Positions 9,133-18,100 of a stretch of DNA of 64,000 nt are shown here, in pieces. Every line of letters starts with the position of its first letter. Positions within the stretch are counted from its first letter, which is position 1. Location of the stretch: NCBI GenBank assembly GCA_002633315.1, contig NWBN01000015.1, positions 1-64,000 of the forward strand, in the 5' to 3' direction. The notes under the pieces were generated by a model, which was given only the letters and a program-made list of their open reading frames with translations, was not told the origin of the DNA and searched no databases. The DNA is from Bacteroidales bacterium Phil6. Lineage in GTDB: Bacteria; Bacteroidota; Bacteroidia; Bacteroidales; F082. Both the position numbers and the translations under genes were made by a program.

Positions 9133-10152
9133 TTACAACTGCATCTCATTACGAGTCGATAGAAGACCGCAAGCAGCATCTATATCCTGCCCGCGTGAAG
9201 CTCTTATGGTAGCTATGATGCCTTTGTCGTTGAGTTTATCTCTGAACTGCACCATATCTTTGTCTGAAGGACTCTGCAACGACACCCCGGGAACCGAATG
9301 GAATCGTATCAGATTGACACGGCAGCGCATGCTTCCCAACAAACGAGCAAGCTCACGTACATGGTCTTTAGTATCGTTAAGTCCTTTAAAGACAATATAT
9401 TCGAAAGACAATCTCCTTTGTCCGCTCCAGTCATGTTGACGCAAGGCATGTATCACCTCAGAGATAGGATAAGCTGCCTCCACCGGCATCAACGACAAAC
9501 GTTCGTCATGGAAAGGACTGTGCATGCTGACTGCGAGGTTACACTTGGATTCTTTCATGAAACGCTTCATAAAAGGTATCACTCCTACTGTAGAGACAGT
9601 GAAACGTGTAGGACTCATGGCAAGACCCCATTCAGATGTCATTATCTCAAGACAACGCATCACGGCATCGTAGTTGTCCATAGGCTCTCCCATACCCATA
9701 AAAACGAAATTTGTAAGATTTTCGAACTCTGGAAGAGAAAGAATCTGATTAATTATATCGCCGGCACTCAGTTGGGTCTGAAATCCCTGTTTACCGGTTT
9801 GACAGAACTCACATCCCATTTTACAACCCACCTGAGAAGAAACACAAAGCGTGGCACGATCTCTGTCAGGTATATATGCAGTCTCCACATAGCCATCTTC
9901 GACATGAAAAAGATATTTTTTTGTGCCATCATTCGACACCTGTACCTTTATTGGAGGATGAAACCCTGTATCATAATTGTCATTCAACAGTTGACGTGTA
10001 GTCTTCGAGAGATTCGTCATATCATCAAAGTTACGACAACGTTTCTTATACAACCATTCCACTAACTGATTAGCAGTGAACTTGGGTAAATCGTGCTTCT
10101 GCACCAACTGTTTCATCTCATCGAAAGAAAGTCCTAACAAAGAATTGTCCAT
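9133..10152 (-). CDS. rlmN: dual-specificity 23S rRNA/tRNA adenine C2 methyltransferase RlmN
   Basis: Radical-SAM methyltransferase that makes m2A2503 in 23S rRNA and m2A37 in some tRNAs. The 339-aa protein has the CxxxCxxC cluster motif (CKMGCEFC), the FMGMGEPMDN motif and the C-terminal RASRGQDIDAACGLL segment whose Cys is the methyl-carrying residue. It is first in a possible rlmN-mccB-hydratase unit, with a TATCTTTG promoter about 75 bp upstream. A small hairpin (ATGCC-atgag-GGCAT, about 10198-10212) lies in the leader. Confidence 0.95.
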   Translation of the reverse strand: MDNSLLGLSFDEMKQLVQKHDLPKFTANQLVEWLYKKRCRNFDDMTNLSKTTRQLLNDNYDTGFHPPIKVQVSNDGTKKYLFHVEDGYVETAYIPDRDRATLCVSSQVGCKMGCEFCQTGKQGFQTQLSAGDIINQILSLPEFENLTNFVFMGMGEPMDNYDAVMRCLEIMTSEWGLAMSPTRFTVSTVGVIPFMKRFMKESKCNLAVSMHSPFHDERLSLMPVEAAYPISEVIHALRQHDWSGQRRLSFEYIVFKGLNDTKDHVRELARLLGSMRCRVNLIRFHSVPGVSLQSPSDKDMVQFRDKLNDKGIIATIRASRGQDIDAACGLLSTRNEMQL

Positions 10153-10226
10153 ATTATGTATTTCTAATATTTACAATATATATTCATCATAAAACACATG
10201 CCATGAGGGCATACATTGTCATTTTG

Positions 10227-10234
10227 CAAAGATA
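10227..10234 (-). promoter_or_regulatory. promoter (-7 box) of rlmN
   Basis: TATCTTTG on the minus strand is a perfect Bacteroidetes -7 box. It gives a leader of about 70 nt that contains a short hairpin. No clear -33 element was found. Confidence 0.55.
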
Positions 10235-10313
10235 AAAAATAAACCAACCAACAGAAAAAATAATTTCAAGTGCAATTAAAATAAAAAATGGTAATCATAA
10301 ACTGCCCAAATAA

Positions 10314-10349
10314 AAAACCTGTCAGTTGACAATACAACTGACAGGTTTT
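10314..10349 (-). terminator. terminator downstream of tRNA-Leu
   Basis: A 13-bp perfect stem (AACCTGTCAGTTG with CAACTGACAGGTT, loop of 6) starts directly after the tRNA 3' end. On the minus strand it is followed by a run of six T, and A/T pairs extend the stem. Confidence 0.85.
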
Positions 10350-10353
10350 CATG

Positions 10354-10437
10354 TACCCAGGGCCGGGATCGAACCGGCACGAGTATTACCTCATCGGTTT
10401 TTGAGACCGACGCGTCTACCAATTCCGCCACCTAGGC
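10354..10437 (-). tRNA. tRNA-Leu(CAA)
   Basis: An 84-nt class II tRNA folds on the minus strand. The acceptor GCCTAGG pairs with CCTGGGT, the D-arm is GCGGAATTGGTAGACGC, and the anticodon stem-loop TCGGT-CTCAAAA-ACCGA has anticodon CAA. There is a long variable arm, and the T-arm is GCCGG-TTCGATC-CCGGC. CCA is not encoded; the discriminator is A. Confidence 0.95.
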
Positions 10438-10464
10438 ATTACTTTCAATGAACCTTTGCGGCTG

Positions 10465-10472
10465 CAAAATTA
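10465..10472 (-). promoter_or_regulatory. promoter (-7 box) of tRNA-Leu
   Basis: TAATTTTG on the minus strand lies 28 bp upstream of the tRNA 5' end, the same box and a similar distance as in both tRNA-Ala genes of this window. Confidence 0.6.
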
Positions 10473-10829
10473 CTAATTTTTTTTAATCTGCAAATATTTT
10501 TTTGCTTTTTTCCCACCTTAACACAATATATTTTACATGTCTCTTATTATCAATGACATACAAACATTACATGATTTTTATCATCACTTGATTAAATATA
10601 ATGAAAAATTCCAACAACACAAAGGCTTCCTTATTAATCCCAAAATTTTTCAGTTAAAAATCATCTTTTTTATTCAATTGTTTTTATGTCAATATAATAA
10701 CAAAAATATGAAACACAACATGTATTTAATATATCATATTGATTATCAACATTATATTTTCAATAAACATATTATTCAAAATAGATTGAAACAGAGATAA
10801 AAAAATTTTCATAACATAAAAAAATGTCT
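10473..10829. other. AT-rich intergenic region, no gene seen
   Basis: About 360 bp of very AT-rich DNA lies between the tRNA-Leu promoter and the prs promoter. An 87-codon open frame at 10537-10800 has low-complexity composition and no recognisable motif, and was not accepted as a gene. Confidence 0.6.
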
Positions 10830-10837
10830 TATTTTTG
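10830..10837 (+). promoter_or_regulatory. promoter (-7 box) of prs-rplY
   Basis: TATTTTTG matches TAnnTTTG, with a TTTTC element 19 nt upstream. The predicted transcription start (about 10843) is downstream of the alternative ATG at 10824, which rules that start out and supports the one at 10869. Confidence 0.6.
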
Positions 10838-10868
10838 CGGCAAAATTGTAACAGACAACATCATTGTT

Positions 10869-11810
10869 ATGCAAGAACCTATTGTAACGATATTTTCAGG
10901 CAGAGCCACAAGATATTTAGCAGAAAAGATTGCAGGATATTATGGCAAACCTCTTGGTCAATCGAGTGTTTTGGAGTTCTCTGACGGTGAGTTCCAGCCG
11001 AGTTTCGATGAAAACATCAGAGGAAGGGATGTGTTTTTGATCCAATCGACATTTCCTCCTACAGAAAACCTTATGGAACTGTTATTGATGATAGATGCCG
11101 CAAAACGAGCATCAGCGCGCAGGATAGTCGCCATCATTCCTTACTTCGGATTTGCACGTCAAGACAGAAAAGACCGTCCACGTATCAGTATAGCCTCTAA
11201 GTTGATTGCCAACTTATTGACCACTGCCGGTGTGACAAGAGTCATCACTTTGGACATTCATGCCGATCAGATACAGGGATTTTTCGACATTCCTGTCGAT
11301 AACGTCTATGCCTCGAAAATATTCGTTCCTTACATAGAAAGCCTTAAATTGCCGGATCTCATCATGGCATCACCCGACGCCGGCGGCACACGTCGCGCTG
11401 CATCGTACGCCAAGATGCTCAACACGGTATTCTGCATCTGTCACAAACAACGTTCCAAACCGAACGCCATAGAACAGATGTTGCTCATAGGCGATGTAAA
11501 AGACCGTGATGTTATTCTGATAGACGACATCATTGACACAGCCGGCACCATCACAAGGGCAGGTCAGCTCTTGAAAGACAACGGAGCAAGAAGCGTACGC
11601 GCTTTCGCTACACATCCTATCTTCTCAGGCAACGCCATGGAGAAAATAGAAAACTCCGTATTCGACGAAGTCGTCGTCACCGACACCATACCGCTGAAAG
11701 ACCCGTGCAGCAAAATACATGTGTTGTCAACAGCAGAACTTTTTGCCGAAGTGGTAAAACGTGTCGAAAATTATGAATCCATTAGTTCTTTGTTTAACAA
11801 GACTAAATAA
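10869..11810 (+). CDS. prs: ribose-phosphate pyrophosphokinase (PRPP synthetase)
   Basis: Makes PRPP from ribose-5-phosphate and ATP for nucleotide, His and Trp synthesis. From the ATG at 10869 the protein is 313 aa, the normal length; the longer frame from 10824 adds 15 unrelated residues and starts before the predicted transcript. Visible signatures are FSDGEFQPSFDENIRGRDVF, the YFGFARQDRKDRPRISIASK flexible-loop region, VTRVITLDIHADQIQGFFD and the PRPP loop VILIDDIIDTAGT. rplY follows 22 bp later on the same transcript. Confidence 0.95.
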   Translation: MQEPIVTIFSGRATRYLAEKIAGYYGKPLGQSSVLEFSDGEFQPSFDENIRGRDVFLIQSTFPPTENLMELLLMIDAAKRASARRIVAIIPYFGFARQDRKDRPRISIASKLIANLLTTAGVTRVITLDIHADQIQGFFDIPVDNVYASKIFVPYIESLKLPDLIMASPDAGGTRRAASYAKMLNTVFCICHKQRSKPNAIEQMLLIGDVKDRDVILIDDIIDTAGTITRAGQLLKDNGARSVRAFATHPIFSGNAMEKIENSVFDEVVVTDTIPLKDPCSKIHVLSTAELFAEVVKRVENYESISSLFNKTK

Positions 11811-11832
11811 TAATCAACTAAAATTTAAAATC

Positions 11833-12462
11833 ATGAAAACAGTATCATTGAGTGGTTCTCTCCGCGAGAACGTAGGGAAAAAAGATGCTAAGAAACTGCG
11901 CAAAGAGGGCTTGGTGCCCTGTGTACTCCTCGGCGCCGGTGAAGAAATGGAATTTAACTGCGGTAAAGGAAGAAAACAGTTGACCTACAAAGGAAAACAA
12001 CTGAGATTCTATACCGATGCCAAAAATTTCAAACATATTCTCTTCACACCCGAGACTTTTGTCATTGATTTCGACATTGATGGCAAAGTTTATCATACTA
12101 TTCTTCAAGAGGTTCAGTATCATCCTGTTAATGATGAGGTATTGCATGCCGACTTCCTCGCCATCAACGAAGAAAAACCTATCACAGTATTGCTTCCGGT
12201 ACGTACTAAAGGAACTTCTCCGGGCGTAATGCGTGGTGGTAAACTGAATCACAACATCTCCAAATTGAAAGTGTCAGGTTTTGTCAACGACCTTCCTGAT
12301 TCAATCATTATCGATATCAGCAAATTGAACCTTAACCAGTCAATAAAAGTAAAAGACTTGGATATCCCGAATGTTACACCTATGATAGCCCCCAATACCA
12401 TCATAGTAGATGTTAAGATGGCTCGTGGAGCATCTGTCTCTGAAGAAACCGAAGAGGAATAA
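11833..12462 (+). CDS. rplY: 50S ribosomal protein L25/general stress protein Ctc
   Basis: 5S rRNA-binding ribosomal protein of the long TL5/Ctc type (209 aa), with an N-terminal L25 domain (starting MKTVSLSGSLRENVGKKDAK) and a C-terminal beta domain (about 100-200). The ATG at 11833 is chosen because the family starts here; an in-frame ATG at 11761 would lie inside prs. The acidic tail ends in Glu residues. It is co-transcribed with prs and ends at a strong terminator. Confidence 0.94.
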   Translation: MKTVSLSGSLRENVGKKDAKKLRKEGLVPCVLLGAGEEMEFNCGKGRKQLTYKGKQLRFYTDAKNFKHILFTPETFVIDFDIDGKVYHTILQEVQYHPVNDEVLHADFLAINEEKPITVLLPVRTKGTSPGVMRGGKLNHNISKLKVSGFVNDLPDSIIIDISKLNLNQSIKVKDLDIPNVTPMIAPNTIIVDVKMARGASVSEETEEE

Positions 12463-12484
12463 TCGTTTAGTTATACATAACTTT

Positions 12485-12510
12485 AGCCTTCCCTCGGGGA
12501 GGCTTTTTTT
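12485..12510 (+). terminator. terminator of prs-rplY
   Basis: The stem AGCCTTCC with GGGGAGGCT (one G-T pair, loop of about four bases) is followed directly by seven T, 22 bp after the rplY stop. Confidence 0.85.
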
Positions 12511-12530
12511 ATATCCTTTATATTTTTTTA

Positions 12531-12538
12531 TATCTTTG
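12531..12538 (+). promoter_or_regulatory. promoter (-7 box) of pth-cobB, four bases before the start codon
   Basis: TATCTTTG is a perfect -7 box ending at 12538, and the pth ATG is at 12543. Transcription would start at or within a base or two of the ATG, implying a leaderless mRNA (see findings). Confidence 0.6.
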
Positions 12539-12542
12539 CACT

Positions 12543-13106
12543 ATGAAATATCTAATTGCTTGTCTCGGTAACATAGGTCATGAATATGCCCAAACAAGGC
12601 ATAACATTGGTTTCATGATAGCTGACAGAATGGCGAAAGAGTTCGATGTACAATTCACCACGTCGCGTTTTGCCATGATATCGGAGATGCGTTTCAAAGG
12701 ACGTGTCATGCTTGTCATAAAACCCACTACTTATATGAACCTCAGCGGAAAAGCGGTACGATATTGGATGACGCAGGAAAAAATACCGTTAGAAAATATC
12801 TTAATAGTACTCGACGAGATAGCTTTGCCTCTCGGCACTCTGCGTATGAAGAAAAAAGGCAGCGATGCCGGCCATAATGGATTATCGGACATTATCAACT
12901 CATTGGGAACCAACAACTTCTGTCGTCTGCGCTTCGGAATAGGCAATGATTTCCCATACGGAAAACAAATAGATTATGTCATAGGACAATGGAAAGCCTC
13001 TGAAATGACAGTAGTGGAACAACGTTTAGATATTGCAGTAGAGATGATAAAAAGTTTTGTCACTCAAGGTGTTGACCTCACTATGAACCAGTATAACAAT
13101 AAATAA
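12543..13106 (+). CDS. pth: peptidyl-tRNA hydrolase
   Basis: Releases tRNA from peptidyl-tRNA that dropped off ribosomes. The 187-aa protein has the core start MKYLIACLGNIGHEYAQTRH, containing the conserved Asn and the catalytic His (TRHNIGF), then KPTTYMNLSGKAV and VLDEIALPLGTLRMKKKGS. The GLGNPG motif is here CLGNIG. The conserved strand begins at the second residue, so a downstream start is not possible. It is the first gene of a pair with cobB, one base apart. Confidence 0.95.
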   Translation: MKYLIACLGNIGHEYAQTRHNIGFMIADRMAKEFDVQFTTSRFAMISEMRFKGRVMLVIKPTTYMNLSGKAVRYWMTQEKIPLENILIVLDEIALPLGTLRMKKKGSDAGHNGLSDIINSLGTNNFCRLRFGIGNDFPYGKQIDYVIGQWKASEMTVVEQRLDIAVEMIKSFVTQGVDLTMNQYNNK

Positions 13107-13107
13107 C

Positions 13108-13812
13108 ATGAAAAAAGTCGTGATTTTAACAGGTGCCGGTATGAGTGCTGAGAGTGGAATAAGCACTTTTCGCGATGCCGGAGGATTATGGGAACAATAT
13201 CCGGTGGAACAGGTCGCAACACCGGAAGGTTATGAAGCAAACCCAAAACTCGTAATAGACTTCTATAATGCAAGAAGAAAACAACTACTTGAAGTTATGC
13301 CCAATGAAGGTCATGAACTTGTGGCATCATTGGAAAAAATGTTCGACGTGACGGTGATAACACAAAATGTTGACAATCTGCATGAGAGAGCAGGAAGTTC
13401 CAATGTGCTGCACCTACATGGAGAATTGACAAAAGTATGCTCCTCATTCAATCCCAATGATCCACGCTATATAATTGAATTGCAACCGGATAATTATGAG
13501 GTAAAGATAGGTGACAAGGCCGGAGACGGCAGCCAACTGCGACCTTACATAGTATGGTTCGGCGAAGCCGTGCCCAATATGACAAAAGCTGTCGATTATG
13601 CATCAAAAGCCGATATCTTCATTATTATCGGCACCTCTCTTAACGTCTATCCGGCAGCCGGACTGATTCATTATGTCCCAAACAAAGCCAGAATATTCCT
13701 GATCGACCCCAAACCGGTAAATGTCAACAGAAATATCGACATTACCGTTATTAATAAAGGTGCTTCGGAAGGAATGAGAGAACTCACGGAGATATTGAAA
13801 AATATGGCGTGA
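13108..13812 (+). CDS. cobB: Sir2-family NAD-dependent protein deacylase, class III-like
   Basis: NAD-dependent lysine deacylase, 234 aa. The NAD-binding motifs GAGMSAESGISTFRDAGGLW and TQNVDNLHERAG and the catalytic His (LHLHGEL, H104) are intact. Tyr53 and Arg56 (FYNARR) match the Y-x-x-R pair that reads succinyl or malonyl groups in SIRT5/CobB-type enzymes, so desuccinylase activity is likely. The zinc module is unusual: between HGEL and the LRPYIVWFGEAVP segment there is only one cysteine (C111), so the structural Zn tetrad is absent. It is coupled to pth by a one-base gap. Confidence 0.92.
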   Translation: MKKVVILTGAGMSAESGISTFRDAGGLWEQYPVEQVATPEGYEANPKLVIDFYNARRKQLLEVMPNEGHELVASLEKMFDVTVITQNVDNLHERAGSSNVLHLHGELTKVCSSFNPNDPRYIIELQPDNYEVKIGDKAGDGSQLRPYIVWFGEAVPNMTKAVDYASKADIFIIIGTSLNVYPAAGLIHYVPNKARIFLIDPKPVNVNRNIDITVINKGASEGMRELTEILKNMA

Positions 13813-14131
13813 TTCCATGTAACAATGATTAGCTCAATAATATACGTGTATATTGTAATTTAGTTAAAGTTTATGACTCATATTGCAACACAAAAGTTGT
13901 TGATACAATCTGTGATTTATTTAAAAGATACTGTACAAAAGATGTTCTTTTATAAAATCCGTAAAATCCGGATTAATCGTGAATTTTACAGATAAAAACA
14001 GTTTTTATTATCATATAACATAACAAGTGTTGCTTGACACTAAAGATAACAAACTTATATGTGATTGTTTGTAAAATACAATATTTACCTTATTGAACAG
14101 AAATGAAAAACATTCTGAATTTTGAGGTAAA
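13813..14131. other. convergent intergenic region with small inverted repeats
   Basis: This 319-bp AT-rich gap lies between cobB (+) and the DoxX gene (-). It holds no open frame of note and no strong terminator with a T run. A weak hairpin (CAGAAATG-aaaaa-CATTCTG, about 14098-14118) and the repeat at 13951-13989 are the only structure seen. Confidence 0.6.
13951..13989. repeat. small inverted/tandem repeat (AAATCCGTAAAATCCGG type)
   Basis: The segment contains AAAATCC twice in tandem (AAAATCCGTAAAATCCGG). An inverted repeat GTAAAATCC (13961-13969) pairs with GAATTTTAC (13981-13989), eight of nine, around an 11-nt loop. It could be a decayed dispersed repeat. Confidence 0.4.
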
Positions 14132-15109
14132 TTATTTCAGATGTGCTGTCATGATTTTATCATCGATTTGCCGATAGTCGTAAACACCGGTAATGCTGTC
14201 GTTTTCCATGAATATAAAAGTCGGGAAACGGCCTAAACAAATATCTATGGCTTCAGGAGGCGTTATTCTCCAATATTCATAACTGTCACTGCCTGTCTCT
14301 TTTATGAATCCGGCTATGGATTTTTCATGACCGAATGCTATTATTTTAATATCATTTTTATTGATATTCAGGTTCTCAGTCATCATATTGATTTTTTTCA
14401 TACCTGTCATGCAAAATTTGCAGCCGGGAGCGATGAATATCATCATTTTCTTTCCTTGTATGTATAATGAGGTGCTGTCTATTACTATATCCGGCAAGTC
14501 TTGTTCTGTGGAAACGATGGTGATAAGTTCTTTTTTCTCATCTTCAAGAAATGTCTTTCTGAAAACCTCGTTATTGAGTTTTCTTTCTCTTGAATAAATC
14601 ATGTTATACAATGCATCTGCCGGCATGATGAAAAAAGGTATTATTATTGATAATATTGTTATGACATTTGTAATCAGAATTTTGTGTCTGTATTCATGGC
14701 TTTTTTCTTTTCTTGTGATGATGAGCAGGAAGATGGTGATTATATTTTTTATTATTGACTCTTCCGGTTTCAGTTTTATTATGTCGCCGAAGCAGTAACA
14801 GTTATCGTCTTCTCTGAACATCATTACATAAACAAGAAATACGGTGAAAGCGCATAATACTAATAATGTCGCTGTCCAAGCGAATCTGTAATGCAGTTTC
14901 AATATCAGAAAACAGCCTATGACAAATTCCGCCGCTATAAGAAGACGTGCTGACAGTGCAGTGATAACGAAGTCGAATAGTCCGAAACTGTACAGGTATA
15001 TCTCAAAGCTGTCTAAAGATATAAGTTTCAATACTGCCGAGCATACAAACATGATGCCCGGCAGTATTCTTAAAACGGTAATAATATTTTGCAAGCCTTT
15101 CTTTGACAT
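14132..15109 (-). CDS. DoxX/MauE-like membrane protein with C-terminal thioredoxin-like domain
   Basis: Fusion of a DoxX/MauE-type four-helix membrane domain (about residues 1-150, hydrophobic segments near 10-30, 45-70, 75-95 and 118-135) and a further helix near 150-170, followed by a periplasmic thioredoxin-like domain. That domain has a CxxC-type motif in APGCKFCMTG. This architecture is common in Bacteroidetes and is thought to act in periplasmic thiol redox reactions; the exact partner is not known from the sequence. It is the last gene of the envelope cluster, 7 bp after the AsmA-like gene. Confidence 0.78.
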   Translation of the reverse strand: MSKKGLQNIITVLRILPGIMFVCSAVLKLISLDSFEIYLYSFGLFDFVITALSARLLIAAEFVIGCFLILKLHYRFAWTATLLVLCAFTVFLVYVMMFREDDNCYCFGDIIKLKPEESIIKNIITIFLLIITRKEKSHEYRHKILITNVITILSIIIPFFIMPADALYNMIYSRERKLNNEVFRKTFLEDEKKELITIVSTEQDLPDIVIDSTSLYIQGKKMMIFIAPGCKFCMTGMKKINMMTENLNINKNDIKIIAFGHEKSIAGFIKETGSDSYEYWRITPPEAIDICLGRFPTFIFMENDSITGVYDYRQIDDKIMTAHLK

Positions 15110-15116
15110 TTATATG

Positions 15117-18100
15117 TCATTCCTTAATGTTGTCTTCCAGCGATTTTGCAATGGCAGCTTTAACACGCAATATCTGTTCTTGTATGTGATCCCTTTTGTC
15201 GGGTTTGAAGAGATTGACATGTTTGCTTTTTATCAGATGATATTGCAGATTGTCGATACTGCCGTTTATGTCGAGTCCCAAACGGTTGATGATGGGCGGT
15301 CTTATGACAGACAGGTTGTAGTCGAATGTCATGTCGAGGAAATGACGTCCCGATATGGCAACCTGATAATCGTCCATTGCTATTAAGAATGGATAGACAT
15401 CGACTTCATTTTTAAAGACACCTATTTCCACTGAGAGACTGTCTATCTGATTCTTGGCATCTTTACCCATGAGAAGATATTTTGAAATCATCTTGAATGT
15501 CTCACTGTCGAGGACAACGAGGTCTTTGCCTTTTATTGACGTGGCGCCTCTGAGGGTGGAGATTTTAGGCTCGTAGTTGGATTTCAAATTGGTCTCAGCA
15601 GCAAGATGGAATTCTGCCTTGCCGGAAAATGATTTAAGCATAGGCACTATAGTATCCAAATCCGGTATGATACGTATCATCTCGGCTATGTCAATGTCAA
15701 GGAGATGGAAGTCGAGACCAACGTACAGATGATTCTTGCGTGGAGATTTGTACATTGCGGTCAGCAACATTCTGGCAGCGTTGCTCGTGAATCCCATTTC
15801 CTGAAGTATCAGCGTGCCGTCCTTCACGGTGAGCATACCACCTACGTTTGCGAGGTCCATATTGCCGGCTTTAGCTGACTCTATCTTGGTGTTCAATGTA
15901 ATATCCACGCCGAGAGGCACCATGAATGGATCGTCTTCTTCTGCAGCTTCAACGGAGGTTTCAACAGTGGTATCTTCAACTATAGTATCGTTTGTTCCCA
16001 TGCCGTTGAAAATATCCATAATCTCGTTGACATCGGTATATGAAGATGTAAAGGTGAGGTCGCCTTTCAACAAGCCTTCTTTTTTAAGGAATTTGTTTAT
16101 GTTGGTTATGACACCCTTAAGTTCGAAATCGGAATTTCCGAGTAATATATTACTGTTGTTGATATTTAACTTGTTGCCGGAATATTCAAAGTTTATGGCA
16201 GGGAGGAATACGGTTTCTTGCATGCTGCTCATATCGAGCAACGCATTGCTGAGGTCCACGTTGACTTCCGGATTCCATTGCAAGAGCAGTTCTTTCTCGT
16301 CTTTGTTATAGTCAGCAGTAGCATCGAGGCTTATATGTTCTGTTTCGAAATGCATGTCTTCACCCATGGTAAACAAAAGGCTGTCACTCGAGAATACAGC
16401 AATATAATACTGGTTGTCTATATTTGTTGAAGGCAACATGGCACCGCTGCCTGACGCATTGTCGGCGTTGACTACCATGTCATCCATGGTGAAGTCGATG
16501 GCTCCAAAGCCGAAATCAACGAATATGGCAGGCTTTACATCATCGTCAAGGATATCGGAGGTATGTATGTCGAAGTTGAAGTTCTCCAACCGAGCTGTCA
16601 ACATATTGGTGATATCGGCATTCATATTGTTGCCTATGATATTTATCTTTGCCAAACTGTTGGATACCATAGTGCTATTTGGATTCGGAACTGTTATGTC
16701 GCCTCTTATTATCGATGATTGGGCTGCAATGGTATCGAAACACAGCAGGTCGAGGTCTGTCAATTCGAAGTCGGCATTGACAGAAGTCTTCATCAGGTTC
16801 ATTTTGGCGAAGTCATCCATATAGCCTTTTGCGTTGATATGTGCCTTTAACCGTCCTTCAGCATTTATGTCTTCCGGAATGAAATACCGCAAATCGTCAA
16901 AATATGTGTCTATGTCCATTGTGACATCGCATGACATCTTGTTCATGACATCTTTGATGTTGCCTGAAAGTGTCAATGAGGTGTTGTTCATCGAGACTTT
17001 CAGATTGTCAATTGTAACGTCAGACCTGTTGTTGAGGTCTAAATTCATTGTTAATGCCGTGTTTATATCGGATAATGGGAAAGGAAGCATATCAGGCATT
17101 AACACATTACCGTCATTATATGTCACGGTGGCGGTGACGACAGGCATTATAGAGTTGTTATATGTCCCTTCTATATGAGCGTCTATTTTGGCAGAGCCTT
17201 TTACATTCATGTTGCCCATTACATCCTCTATTATAAAGGCAGGTAGCAAGGCTACGGTCTTTTCAATGTCTATCGTGTTGGTGTTTACATCGAGATTCAT
17301 GGCAATGTCTTCACCTTTCATCGAAGCATCGCCTTTAAAATCTATCTCAATATCATTGATTTTGATTTTTGAATCGTCAAAAGTAGCATCCGTTGCACTG
17401 AGGTTTAGAGCTAAAGGCAGAGTCATTTCAATATCTATATCATTAACAAACTTTTCATCTGCTATTGTCATCGACAAGTCAGTGAAATTCATATCCATAA
17501 TACCCTGTATTATGTTGAGAGATTCCACCTTGCCGTTATATCTCAGGTTTATGTTGTTAAGAGAGATATTATTGTTGTCACTGTCGTTGTATGATATTTT
17601 GTCGCTGCCTAAAGTCATGTCGGCGCTGAGGTCTTCGCCATACATTCTGCCTATGCCTTTCATTTTGACGCTGTCGAGCTTCACATTCATGGCAAGAGAA
17701 TCCGCGTTGCCGTCATAACTGATGTTCTGTGCCGTGATGTTGAAGTCTGCGTTGACAATATCATTGGAAAGGTTGCCTTTTATCAACATGGCGAGTGCTT
17801 TGATATCAGCCATTATGCTGTTGGGCGTATCGGTATATTTAATGTTAATGTTCTTGACTTCTATCTTGTTGAGATCTATGATGTTGTATGGAAAAGTGTT
17901 TTCGGTTTCGTTCTTGTTTTCTTTTTCAGGTTCTTTTTCTGTCATGATGTCAATGTTGGTATTCCCTTCAGCATCGTAAAACACATTGATATCACCATTT
18001 TCCAAATAGAACTCATTTATTATTATCTCTTTGTCGAATAAAAACTTGACGATGTTGACAGAAACAACACAATTATCTATAAAGGCAAGAGTATCCGAAG

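Noticed and set aside
10537-10800. 87-codon open frame in the gap before prs
   Set aside because: Very AT-rich, low-complexity protein with no motif; ends just before the prs promoter. Treated as chance.
10824-10868. N-terminal extension of PRPP synthetase
   Set aside because: Lies over the promoter; predicted transcript starts downstream, and the added residues are unlike the family.
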